NCBI GenBank assembly: GCA_015490215.1
Contig: WFYH01000197.1
Span: 1 to 7,029 of the forward strand
Direction of reading: 5' to 3'
Source of the DNA: Aquificaceae bacterium
GTDB taxonomy: Bacteria; Aquificota; Aquificia; Aquificales; Aquificaceae
DNA: 7,029 nt
Numbering within the stretch: the stretch's first letter is position 1; every line of letters begins with the position of its first letter. A program made the translations under genes and the position numbers. The notes under the pieces are model-generated. The model was not told the DNA's origin and ran no database searches. It saw only the letters and a list, made by a program, of their open reading frames with translations. Below, piece after piece: positions 1 through 6,577 of the stretch.

Positions 1-3000
1 CTCCCCTGTGGTTGAAAGCTCCAAAGCTCTGACCCGCTGTTCCTCTAAAGGTAAGCTTTATTGTGTCCTCTGGGAGACCTTCGTCCCTGTATTTGACCGC
101 AATGTAGTAGTTGATCTTGGTGGGGATCGTCCTGTGGATGTTCCTTATGGGATACTCCTTCTCAAAGGGCTGACCCTTCTCTATATAGGGGAGAACATCT
201 TTGAGGATCTCGTCGTTGTAGTTGGGTGCGGGGTTGTCGTTGCGTTCCACAAGGCACCTTCTGGGTTTGTCTTCTGGATAGCTCTCAAGTAGGGCTTCTA
301 CCTTAATTCTCTTGGATCCGGGATACTCGTCGTAGCGAACCACCTCTATGAGGTCGGTTCTACCGATTATCTCGTCAAGGCTTCTGAATCCCATCTCAGC
401 GAGGATTTCTCTTACTTCCCTTGCGACTGCCCTGAAGTAAGCCATAACGTTTTCAACTTTACCTTTGAACTTTGCCCTATACTTGGGATCTTGGGTGGCA
501 ACCCCGGTGGGACAGGTGTTAAGGTGGCAAGCCCTTGCCATAACACAGCCTTCCGCTATCATCGCAGCTGTTCCGAATCCAAACTCCTCAGCACCGAGGA
601 GCGCACCGATTATCACGTCTTTTCCGGTTCTGAGTCCTCCGTCAATCCTGACCCTTATCTTGTCACGCAGGTTGTTCTCCATCAAAACCCTTTGGGTTTC
701 CATAAGTCCTATTTCCCAGTAGTTGCCTGCGTTCTTTATGGATGAGTAGGGGGAAGCTCCCGTTCCTCCTTCCGCACCGCTTATCTGAACTATGTCAGCG
801 TAAGCCTTGGCTACCCCCGCTGCTATGGTTCCCACTCCGTGCTCTGCAACGAGTTTCACACATACCTTTGCGTTGGGATTTGCCTGCTTGAGGTCGTGGA
901 TGAGCTGGGCAAGGTCTTCTATTGAGTAGATGTCGTGGTGGGGAGGAGGAGATATCAAAGAGACTCCGGGCTGGGAGTGTCTTAGTTTTGCGATGTATTC
1001 GTTCACCTTGTGTCCGGGGAGCTGTCCGCCTTCCCCGGGTTTCGCCCCTTGGGCTATCTTTATCTCAATGTCTTTAGCACTCGCAAGGTAGGTAGGAGTG
1101 ACCCCGAAGCGTCCGCTTGCCACCTGCTTTATAGCTGAGTTCTTTATGGTCCAGTATCTTTTCGGATCCTCTCCGCCCTCGCCAGAGTTGGACCTCATTC
1201 CGAGCCTGTTGCAGGCTTCCGCTATAACTTCGTGGGCTTCCGGCGAAAGGGCTCCGAGGGACATACCACCCGTGACGAAGCGCTTCAGGATCTCTTCTTC
1301 TGGTTCCACCTCCTCTATGGGAATGGGCTTTTCCGCTTTTTTGTAGGTGAGGAGGTGCCTTATGAAGGTAGGGTGCTGAGAATTGGCAAGTTCTGAGAAC
1401 TTCTTGTAGTCTTCGTAGTCTTTCGTGTCAAGGAACCTGTGAAGTGCTCTTACAACGTGAGGCGACCAAGCGTGGTACTCCCCTCCCTTTCTAAAGCGCA
1501 TGTCCCCCCCGTAGTCAAGCTTGGGTTCTTCGGTCTCGTAAGCCATGTTGTGGCGCGTCAGAGTAGAAAGCTCTATCTCCTCAATTCCGTCCGCCTCCAA
1601 GGTAACGGGGGTTCCGGTGAAGAACTTATCTACGAAATCCTTGTTGAGACAGACAGTATCAAAGATCTGGGCACCCTGATAGGAGTTGAGGGTGGAAATA
1701 CCCATCTTGGACATGATCTTTAAAAGCCCGTCCTCTAAAGCTTTCTTGTAGTTGAGAACCGCCTTCTCGTAGGGGATGTCTATCTTTCCGCTGTCGCAAA
1801 GTTCCTTTATGGTCTCGTAAGCCAGGTATGGGTATACCGCACTCGCTCCGTAGCCTATAAGGCAGGCTATCTGGTGTGTGTCTCTGGCTTCTCCCGTCTC
1901 AACGATGAAAGAGACCCTCGTGGAGAGCCCGAGCTTAGAAAGGTGCTTCACACAGGCGGAAACCGCCAGAAGGCTCGGTATGGCTACCCTGTGCTTGTTT
2001 ATGTATCTGTCCGAAAGGATTATTATCTCGTAGCCTTCCTTTACCGCTTCTTCCACCCTCTTTTGGAGGGTCTCTATGCCGATTAGCATGTCGTTTATGG
2101 GTATCTCTTCGTAGAGGGCGTCCATTATGAGTTCTGAGACCCTCCTCTCACCGCACATGTCCTGAAACTCAACGATGTTGTAACTCCTCTCCTTGGGATA
2201 GCAGATCGGGAGCCTTATAACCTTAAAGTCTTTCTGCTCTTCTATTGCCTTAAGCTGGTAATCCAGCAAAATGGGGGAGTCTATCTGAAGGCGCTTAGCG
2301 TGGTGGGGCGTCTCCTTTAGGAAGTTTCTCTTGTAGCCGAGGTTCATCTTCAAAGACATAACCAGCCTTTCCCTTATTGGGTCTATGGGAGGGTTGGTAA
2401 CTTGGGCAAACCTCTGCTTGAAGTATCTGAAGAGGAGCTTTGGCTTTTCCGAAAGGGGAGGGAGGGGCGTGTCGTCTCCCATGGAGAAGGTAGGCTCCTT
2501 TGCGGTGGTAGCCATAGGGGTGATGACGTTCTTTATCTCCTCCTCCGTCCAGCCGAAAGCTATTTGCTTTCTTATTCTTTCAGGATCTTCTTTAGGCTCT
2601 CCTATCTCTTGTCCCTCAGTCAGTTTTGATAGGCGCACCAAGAATTGATCAAGCCACTTCTTATAAGGTTTCTGAGAAGCAAGTTCTTCAAGTATCTCTT
2701 GGGTTTTCTTTACCTCTCCTTTCTCAAGGTCTACGAGGATCGTATCTCCGGGTCCGAGCCTTCCCTTTTCCTTTATCTTCCTCCCCGAAAGATCTACCAT
2801 TCCCACTTCGGACCCCAAGACCACAAGCCCGTCCTCGGTTATCACGTAGCGGGCGGGTCTGAGACCGTTCCTGTCCAAGTGGGCTCCTACTTTGTTGCCC
2901 CAAACGAAGGCGATCGCCGCAGGTCCGTCCCAAGGTTTCATCAAAAGGGACTGATACTCAAAGAAGGCTTTTACCTCTTCGGAGAGTTCAGGGACGTGCT

Positions 3001-3904
3001 CCCAAGCAGGAGGTATTAGCATGTTTATGGCGTGTTCGGGTGAAAAGCCCACCAAACACAGAAGCTCAAAGACCTTATCCAAAGAAGCAGAATCACTCTC
3101 CTCATAAAGAACCAAGGGCTTTATAAGTTCTTCCCTTCCCTGAAGGACCTCGTGCTCAAGTTCGTGCTGAAGAGCGACCATCCAGTTTCTGTTTCCTTGA
3201 AGGGTATTTATCTCACCGTTGTGAGCCAAAAGTCTCAAAGGCTGGGCGAGTCTCCAGTTGGGAAGGGTGTTGGTGGAATACCTCTGGTGGAACATGCAGA
3301 CAGCAGACTCAAAGTCCGGATCGGTCAGATCCGGGTAGAACCTGTCCAGCTGGGGAGCAACGAGCATACCCTTGTAGACTATGGTCTTGGTAGAAAGGGA
3401 GGGAACGTAAACCTTTTCCTCCCCGAACTTCTGCTCAAGTTTTTTTCTCACAAAGTAGAGCTTTACCTCCCTCTGGTCTTCGGGGATTCCCTCCATATCA
3501 AGGAGAAGCTGTTTTATCTTGGGCATAACTTTCAGAGCGGATTCCCCAACCGCGTCCGTGTTTATGGGAACGTCCCTCCAGCCGATTACCTTTATCCCTT
3601 CCTTTATAAACTCCGCAACAACCTTGTCCTCAAGGTCTTCATAGAGGAAGAAGACACCTACCGCTAAGTTATCTAAGCTGGAAACTTCTTTGCCTAAGTC
3701 TTTCAGAATCTTTTCAAAGAACTTTTTAGGTATGTATGTTAAAACTCCCGCACCGTCTCCGGTTTTTCCGTCCCCTCCTATGGCTCCCCTGTGGGTTAGA
3801 TTTTTAACCGCTTCAACGCCGAGCCTGACTATTTCGTGGGAAGCTCTACCTTTAACGTCACAAACGAAACCTACACCGCAGGCATCCTTCTCAAGAAGTT
3901 CCAT
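1..3904 (-). CDS. gltB: Glutamate synthase large subunit (GOGAT), C-terminus cut by window edge
   Basis: This gene encodes the large subunit of glutamate synthase, which transfers the amide nitrogen of glutamine to 2-oxoglutarate and, with glutamine synthetase, assimilates ammonium in the cytoplasm. One uninterrupted minus-strand frame gives 1301 residues; I checked the frame at many points. It opens MELLEKDACGVGF, so Cys9 is the expected Ntn nucleophile exposed after removal of an 8-residue propeptide. The class II glutaminase domain spans about residues 9-420, with HNGEINT at 228-234 and DRNGLRP from 344. A central domain follows. The FMN/synthase domain covers roughly 800-1170, with SGEGGEDP from 907. 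Cys1120, Cys1126 and Cys1131 (C-x5-C-x4-C) are the 3Fe-4S ligands. The last visible residues, GTAGQSFGAFNHRG, begin the GXGXG helix domain. Family members have about 1450-1500 residues, so some 150-200 are missing to the left. The small subunit gltD is not in the window. The electron donor (NADPH or ferredoxin) cannot be decided here. Confidence 0.96.
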   Translation of the reverse strand, partial: MELLEKDACGVGFVCDVKGRASHEIVRLGVEAVKNLTHRGAIGGDGKTGDGAGVLTYIPKKFFEKILKDLGKEVSSLDNLAVGVFFLYEDLEDKVVAEFIKEGIKVIGWRDVPINTDAVGESALKVMPKIKQLLLDMEGIPEDQREVKLYFVRKKLEQKFGEEKVYVPSLSTKTIVYKGMLVAPQLDRFYPDLTDPDFESAVCMFHQRYSTNTLPNWRLAQPLRLLAHNGEINTLQGNRNWMVALQHELEHEVLQGREELIKPLVLYEESDSASLDKVFELLCLVGFSPEHAINMLIPPAWEHVPELSEEVKAFFEYQSLLMKPWDGPAAIAFVWGNKVGAHLDRNGLRPARYVITEDGLVVLGSEVGMVDLSGRKIKEKGRLGPGDTILVDLEKGEVKKTQEILEELASQKPYKKWLDQFLVRLSKLTEGQEIGEPKEDPERIRKQIAFGWTEEEIKNVITPMATTAKEPTFSMGDDTPLPPLSEKPKLLFRYFKQRFAQVTNPPIDPIRERLVMSLKMNLGYKRNFLKETPHHAKRLQIDSPILLDYQLKAIEEQKDFKVIRLPICYPKERSYNIVEFQDMCGERRVSELIMDALYEEIPINDMLIGIETLQKRVEEAVKEGYEIIILSDRYINKHRVAIPSLLAVSACVKHLSKLGLSTRVSFIVETGEARDTHQIACLIGYGASAVYPYLAYETIKELCDSGKIDIPYEKAVLNYKKALEDGLLKIMSKMGISTLNSYQGAQIFDTVCLNKDFVDKFFTGTPVTLEADGIEEIELSTLTRHNMAYETEEPKLDYGGDMRFRKGGEYHAWSPHVVRALHRFLDTKDYEDYKKFSELANSQHPTFIRHLLTYKKAEKPIPIEEVEPEEEILKRFVTGGMSLGALSPEAHEVIAEACNRLGMRSNSGEGGEDPKRYWTIKNSAIKQVASGRFGVTPTYLASAKDIEIKIAQGAKPGEGGQLPGHKVNEYIAKLRHSQPGVSLISPPPHHDIYSIEDLAQLIHDLKQANPNAKVCVKLVAEHGVGTIAAGVAKAYADIVQISGAEGGTGASPYSSIKNAGNYWEIGLMETQRVLMENNLRDKIRVRIDGGLRTGKDVIIGALLGAEEFGFGTAAMIAEGCVMARACHLNTCPTGVATQDPKYRAKFKGKVENVMAYFRAVAREVREILAEMGFRSLDEIIGRTDLIEVVRYDEYPGSKRIKVEALLESYPEDKPRRCLVERNDNPAPNYNDEILKDVLPYIEKGQPFEKEYPIRNIHRTIPTKINYYIAVKYRDEGLPEDTIKLTFRGTAGQSFGAFNHRG

Positions 3905-3912
3905 ACCTTACA

Positions 3913-3919
3913 CCCCTCT
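3913..3919 (-). promoter_or_regulatory. Ribosome binding site of gltB
   Basis: The minus strand reads AGAGGGG followed by an 8-nt spacer and the gltB ATG. With the next two bases, GGGGTG can pair with the 16S rRNA 3' end, allowing one G-U wobble. This supports the ATG at 3904, which places the catalytic Cys at residue 9. The site is also one arm of an inverted repeat (3913-3920 with 3949-3956). Confidence 0.6.
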
Positions 3920-3956
3920 GGAAAAGAGTAAGAATATAATATAAGGCACAGAGGGG
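3913..3956. repeat. Inverted repeat flanking the gltB -10 region and including its RBS
   Basis: CCCCTCTG at 3913-3920 and CAGAGGGG at 3949-3956 form a perfect 8-bp inverted repeat around 28 bp of AT-rich DNA. In a minus-strand transcript reading through from speD, the first-transcribed arm CCCCUCUG would pair with CAGAGGGG, which contains the gltB ribosome binding site. A transcript from the local promoter would lack the first arm. It could instead be an operator for a dimeric regulator. The repeat is directly visible; the function is inferred. Confidence 0.5.
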
Positions 3957-3962
3957 ATTTAA
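3933..3962 (-). promoter_or_regulatory. Candidate promoter of gltB
   Basis: Within the 74-bp speD-gltB gap, the minus strand has two overlapping TATATT hexamers (3938-3943 and 3933-3938), good -10 candidates in an AT-rich island. A weak -35 candidate, TTAAAT (3957-3962), lies 18 bp upstream of the second. Transcription would start near 3926, leaving a leader of about 22 nt that carries the ribosome binding site but not the upstream inverted-repeat arm. The -35 match is poor (3 of 6), so this rests mainly on the -10. Confidence 0.35.
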
Positions 3963-3978
3963 GTAGGGAGGGGATCCC

Positions 3979-4380
3979 TCAACGGACCCCCGTCAGGAGT
4001 GTTTGAATTTCCTCGGACTGCTCACTACTTTCAACAAGACCTCGCTCGAAAACCTGCTTGTCCACCCTCTTGGGTTTGAGAACGTTGATGATGTAGTCCA
4101 TGGCCTTGTAAGCTTTAGAGGGGTCTCCGCAGGTGTATACGTCTACCGTGGCAAGGCCGTGTTCGGGCCACGTGTGGATTGATATGTGAGACTCCGCAAG
4201 AAGGACAACCCCCGTGGCTCCGTGAGGTTGGAACTGGTGGTAGTGAGAAGATATTTTTGTGAGGTTAGCCTCTTGGACCGCTCCCTCCAAGAGGTCCCTT
4301 ATATCCTCCGCCCTGTCTATGAGGGCGGGATCAACACCGTAAAGGTCCGCTAAGATATGCAGTCCGAGGGTTTTTGCCAT
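3979..4380 (-). CDS. speD: S-adenosylmethionine decarboxylase proenzyme
   Basis: The product decarboxylates S-adenosylmethionine to the aminopropyl donor used for spermidine and, in thermophiles, longer or branched polyamines. It is a cytoplasmic pyruvoyl enzyme that self-cleaves into beta and alpha chains. The 133-residue protein has the signature LLAESHISIHTWPEHG. Cleavage is expected between Glu63 and Ser64, with Ser64 becoming the pyruvoyl group. His69 and Cys84 (VYTCG) match the processing and catalytic residues known in the Thermotoga maritima enzyme, offset by one. Length is normal for the short prokaryotic class 1b form. The ATG is preceded by GGGAGG at 4388-4393 with a 7-nt spacer. 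The last 20 or so residues form a polar tail. The gene is divergent from rsmD and codirectional with gltB 74 bp downstream, so partial cotranscription is possible. No spermidine synthase gene is visible. Confidence 0.97.
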   Translation of the reverse strand: MAKTLGLHILADLYGVDPALIDRAEDIRDLLEGAVQEANLTKISSHYHQFQPHGATGVVLLAESHISIHTWPEHGLATVDVYTCGDPSKAYKAMDYIINVLKPKRVDKQVFERGLVESSEQSEEIQTLLTGVR

Positions 4381-4436
4381 TTCCTGTCCTCCCTTGAAAA
4401 GTTTTTAAAGAGGTGTTCCAAGCGATAGGACCTCAT
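4350..4436 (-). CDS. Possible 28-residue upstream reading frame in the speD leader
   Basis: An ATG at 4434-4436 on the minus strand is preceded by GAGGTG (4444-4449) with a 7-nt spacer, a ribosome binding site at least as good as that of speD. The frame begins MRSYRLEHLF, contains the speD ribosome binding site, runs through the speD ATG in another frame, and stops at TAG (4350-4352), 28 nt into speD. The peptide is basic and I recognise no homologue. If translated, ribosomes would cover the speD initiation region, which would allow coupling or repression. The frame and its SD are seen; expression is inferred, and a chance occurrence is quite possible in a leader this short. Confidence 0.3.
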   Translation of the reverse strand: MRSYRLEHLFKNFSREDRKWQKPSDCIS

Positions 4437-4475
4437 GACAAATCACCTCACAGAAAGGTTTAAGGGCAAGTATAC

Positions 4476-4504
4476 AGTATAATCTGAGAGGATGAAAAAA
4501 ACAA
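4476..4504 (-). promoter_or_regulatory. Candidate sigma-70-type promoter of speD
   Basis: On the minus strand, TTGTTT (4499-4504), a 17-bp spacer and TATACT (4476-4481) make a good housekeeping-type promoter. Its -35 lies inside the first codons of rsmD. Transcription would start near 4469 and give a leader of about 88 nt containing the possible upstream reading frame. A second TATACT-like hexamer follows immediately at 4469-4474. The -10 overlaps the TATAAT of the opposite strand. Confidence 0.45.
4478..4483 (+). promoter_or_regulatory. Candidate -10 element for rsmD-coaD
   Basis: A consensus TATAAT lies 8 bp before the rsmD ATG, with TATACA at 4471-4476 as an alternative. No good -35 is seen 16-18 bp upstream of TATAAT. 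CTCACA (4447-4452) is a 4-of-6 match for the alternative hexamer with an 18-bp spacer. If TATAAT is used, the start site would fall at about 4490-4492, making the rsmD message leaderless or nearly so. Confidence 0.4.
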
Positions 4505-4950
4505 GAAGAGATCCTGCTTTGAGGCCCACCCCGTCCCTTGTAAAGAACGCTCTCTTTAACATACTTGGGGACATAAGCGGTCTCATTTTCTTGGACCTCT
4601 TTGCGGGAACGGGTCAAATAGGTTTAGAGGCCCAAAGAAGGGGTGCAAGGGTAATATTTGTGGAGAAAAATCCCAAGAGGGTTCAAGATATAAAAAAGAA
4701 AACCACTTCGAAGGTCGTCAAAGCGGATGCGGTGGAGTTCCTGAGAAGATTCAAAGGAAAAGCGCACATTATTTTCGCGGATCCTCCTTACAACTTCGAT
4801 CGCTACGAGGATCTGATAAGGGAAGCACTAAAGGTTTTGGATGAAGGAGGAGTCTTCATCTTGGAGCACTTTAAAAAGGTATCCTTCGAAGCTCAAGAAG
4901 AGAGAAAATACGGTGACACGGTTTTATCCTTTTGGAGGAAAGAGGGTTGA
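4492..4950 (+). CDS. rsmD: 16S rRNA (guanine966-N2)-methyltransferase, short N-terminus
   Basis: RsmD uses S-adenosylmethionine to methylate the exocyclic N2 of G966 in 16S rRNA during 30S assembly. The 152-residue protein retains RPTPSLVKNALFNIL (11-25). It also has the SAM-binding motif I LDLFAGTGQIGLEA (34-47), the acidic ribose-binding strand end FVEKN (56-60), and the catalytic DPPY (97-100). Most family members are 180-200 residues and begin with a basic strand of the MRIIGG...RGRKL type. That segment is absent: an in-frame TAA at 4480-4482 blocks any extension upstream and no other ATG lies close downstream. GAGAGG directly abuts the ATG, too close for a normal SD, so leaderless initiation is plausible. 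The stop overlaps the coaD start. A related small RNA methyltransferase role cannot be fully excluded, but the rsmD-coaD pairing is common in bacteria and supports the call. Confidence 0.88.
   Translation: MKKTRRDPALRPTPSLVKNALFNILGDISGLIFLDLFAGTGQIGLEAQRRGARVIFVEKNPKRVQDIKKKTTSKVVKADAVEFLRRFKGKAHIIFADPPYNFDRYEDLIREALKVLDEGGVFILEHFKKVSFEAQEERKYGDTVLSFWRKEG
4934..4938 (+). promoter_or_regulatory. Ribosome binding site of coaD
   Basis: GGAGG lies inside the last codons of rsmD, 8 nt before a TTG at 4947. It decides the coaD start: the upstream TTG at 4932 has no SD of its own and would add five residues not seen in the family, while the TTG at 4947 gives MRRAVYPGTFDP, the typical CoaD beginning. 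Confidence 0.7.
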
Positions 4951-5429
4951 GACGGGCGGTGTATCCCGGGACCTTCGATCCGCCTCATCTGGGCCATCTG
5001 GACATAGTAAAGAGGAGTTTAAAGCTATTTGACAAGGTCATAATAGCGGTTGCGGAAAATCCCAGAAAGAGCCTACTTTTCAACGTGGACGAGCGAGTCG
5101 ACATGTTCCGTGAGATGGTAAAACCTTTGGGAGATAGAGTCGAAGTTAAACCTTTTAACTCTCTGCTCGTGGAGTTTATGAAAAAGGAGGGAGTTGATAT
5201 AGTTGTGAGGGGCGTCAGGCTCTTTACCGATTTTGAATACGAACTTCAAATAGCCCTCACGAACTTGAAGCTCGCGGGGGTAGAAACGGTCTTTATGATG
5301 CCCTCTCAGGAATACATACACATAAGTTCTACCATAGTCAGAGATGTTGCCTCCTACTGTGGGAATTTAGAGGGTTTCGTTCACCCTTACGTTGCTCAAA
5401 AACTTAAAGAAAAGTTTAACTGTCCCTAA
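4947..5429 (+). CDS. coaD: Phosphopantetheine adenylyltransferase
   Basis: CoaD transfers AMP from ATP to 4'-phosphopantetheine to make dephospho-CoA, the penultimate step of coenzyme A synthesis; the enzyme is a cytoplasmic hexamer in known cases. With the TTG start the protein has 160 residues, the usual length. The nucleotidyltransferase signature GTFDPPHLGH (8-17) contains the HxGH motif H14-G16-H17. VVRGVR places Arg88 and Arg91 at the same positions as in the E. coli enzyme. ISSTIVR (126-132) is the C-terminal phosphate-binding signature, followed by the family pattern ending FVHPYV. The TTG start shares two bases with the rsmD TGA stop (TTGA), so translation is probably coupled to rsmD. 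There is no room for a promoter between them. The 3' end overlaps the convergent transporter gene by 14 bp. Confidence 0.96.
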   Translation: MRRAVYPGTFDPPHLGHLDIVKRSLKLFDKVIIAVAENPRKSLLFNVDERVDMFREMVKPLGDRVEVKPFNSLLVEFMKKEGVDIVVRGVRLFTDFEYELQIALTNLKLAGVETVFMMPSQEYIHISSTIVRDVASYCGNLEGFVHPYVAQKLKEKFNCP

Positions 5430-6561
5430 AGGAAAACCAAAGGATAGCCAGCCAAACCAAGCTCAGACCTGTTCCCACAACCGACAAGAACCAAACACCC
5501 TTTTTCAGGGCTAACCCGCCGATCAAACCTCCGAGGAAAGCTCCCGAAAACTGACTCGTGTTGTATACCCCTACCGCGAAACCCCTCAAGTTTTCTCCCG
5601 CAAGTTTTGTAAGTAAAGAAGGAAGCACAGGCTCCAAGAAGTGAAAACCTATAAAGTAAAGGAGAAGACATAGAAAAATGCTTTTCAAGTCTTGAATGAT
5701 CAAGAAAGGAAAGCTCAATCCCACCAGCAAAACCCCTAAGAACATTACCTCCTTTATCTTTCCCCTCTTTTCCGCCAATATAGTTGAGGGAACCATCAAA
5801 GCAATTGAGATCAAAATTATGGGAAGGTATATCTTCCAATGTTCTTGCTTAGGAAAAGAGAAATTCTCCACAAGATTTACAGGCACGAAGGTAAAGAGAG
5901 CCACCAAAAGAGCATGCAGGAGGGCTACGGAAAGGTTTATGGAAAGGATCTTCTTGTTTTTTAGAATTTCTCCGAAGGATCCCTTTGTATTTTGTTCTTT
6001 TTTAACAGGCTCTTTTATAAAGAAGGCTATATAAAGCATTGCCAGAAAAGAAAGGAACGCGGTAGCAAGAAATATGAAAGGAACCCCGAAGGTCCCACCC
6101 AAATAAGGAGCTATTACCAAACTCAGGGCAAAGGTGAGGCCTATAGAAGCACCGATTTGAGCGAAGGCTCTCGTTCTTACCTCCTCCCTTATTAGATCCG
6201 CTGCGAGTGCTACCGCGGAGGAGGATATCGCTCCAGCCCCTTGGACAAACCGCGCGAGGATCATAAACCATATGTTTCCCGCGAAAGCACCCATAAGACT
6301 GCCGAAGATGTAAGCTAAGAACCCGCCGACTATAACTGGCTTTCTTCCTATTTTGTCCGACAGGTATCCGAAAGGTATCTGAAGCAAGGCCTGTGTCAGA
6401 CCGTAGGCGCCTACAGCCAAGCCTGTGAGCATAGGGGTGCTACCCTCGAGCTTTCTCACGTAAGGCGCTATTACGGGAAGGAGCAAAAAGAGTCCCAGCA
6501 TACGGACTACGACCGCGAAGGTTATACCGTAGATTACCTTTCGCTCTGAAGGTGTAAGCAT
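5416..6561 (-). CDS. Major facilitator superfamily transporter, YajR-like
   Basis: This is a predicted 12-helix inner-membrane secondary transporter of 381 residues, probably a proton-driven antiporter; its substrate is unknown. Hydrophobic segments run the full length, with a basic cytoplasmic loop near residue 190 (KEPVKKEQNTKG) between the two six-helix halves. The MFS motif A GYLSDKIGRKP is at 65-75. From memory of E. coli YajR, several stretches align closely: an N-terminal MTPxER, the arginine helix start RMLG, YGLTQALLQIPFG, EHWKIYL and GVYNTSQF. The protein ends after helix 12, so it lacks the C-terminal YAM domain of YajR. The start MLTPSER fits the homologue. A GAGGT (6575-6579) overlaps the stop of the upstream GGDEF gene with a long spacer of 13 nt. 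The 16-nt gap suggests one operon with that gene. Confidence 0.92.
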   Translation of the reverse strand: MLTPSERKVIYGITFAVVVRMLGLFLLLPVIAPYVRKLEGSTPMLTGLAVGAYGLTQALLQIPFGYLSDKIGRKPVIVGGFLAYIFGSLMGAFAGNIWFMILARFVQGAGAISSSAVALAADLIREEVRTRAFAQIGASIGLTFALSLVIAPYLGGTFGVPFIFLATAFLSFLAMLYIAFFIKEPVKKEQNTKGSFGEILKNKKILSINLSVALLHALLVALFTFVPVNLVENFSFPKQEHWKIYLPIILISIALMVPSTILAEKRGKIKEVMFLGVLLVGLSFPFLIIQDLKSIFLCLLLYFIGFHFLEPVLPSLLTKLAGENLRGFAVGVYNTSQFSGAFLGGLIGGLALKKGVWFLSVVGTGLSLVWLAILWFSFRDS

Positions 6562-6577
6562 CTATAGAGAGTTTACC

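Noticed and set aside
3152..3667. A 171-codon plus-strand open frame
   Set aside because: It lies wholly antisense to the GltB glutaminase domain, has no recognisable motif, and reflects the codon bias of the strongly supported minus-strand gene. The other plus-strand frames between 8 and 3944 are rejected for the same reason.
3968..3980. Hairpin GAGGG-ATC-CCCTC at the speD stop as a terminator
   Set aside because: The stem is only 5 bp, overlaps the stop codon and is not followed by a run of T on the transcribed strand, so I do not call it a terminator.
4405..4617. Minus-strand open frame of 70 codons across the speD-rsmD gap
   Set aside because: It is antisense to the conserved N-terminal and SAM-binding part of rsmD and has no motif or good SD.
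5073..5321. Minus-strand frame inside coaD
   Set aside because: It is antisense to a fully conserved CoaD sequence.
5426..5839. Minus-strand 137-codon frame, with others at 6002-6271 and 5696-6195
   Set aside because: These overlap the transporter gene in other frames or antisense. The transporter frame alone gives continuous family homology and membrane helices.
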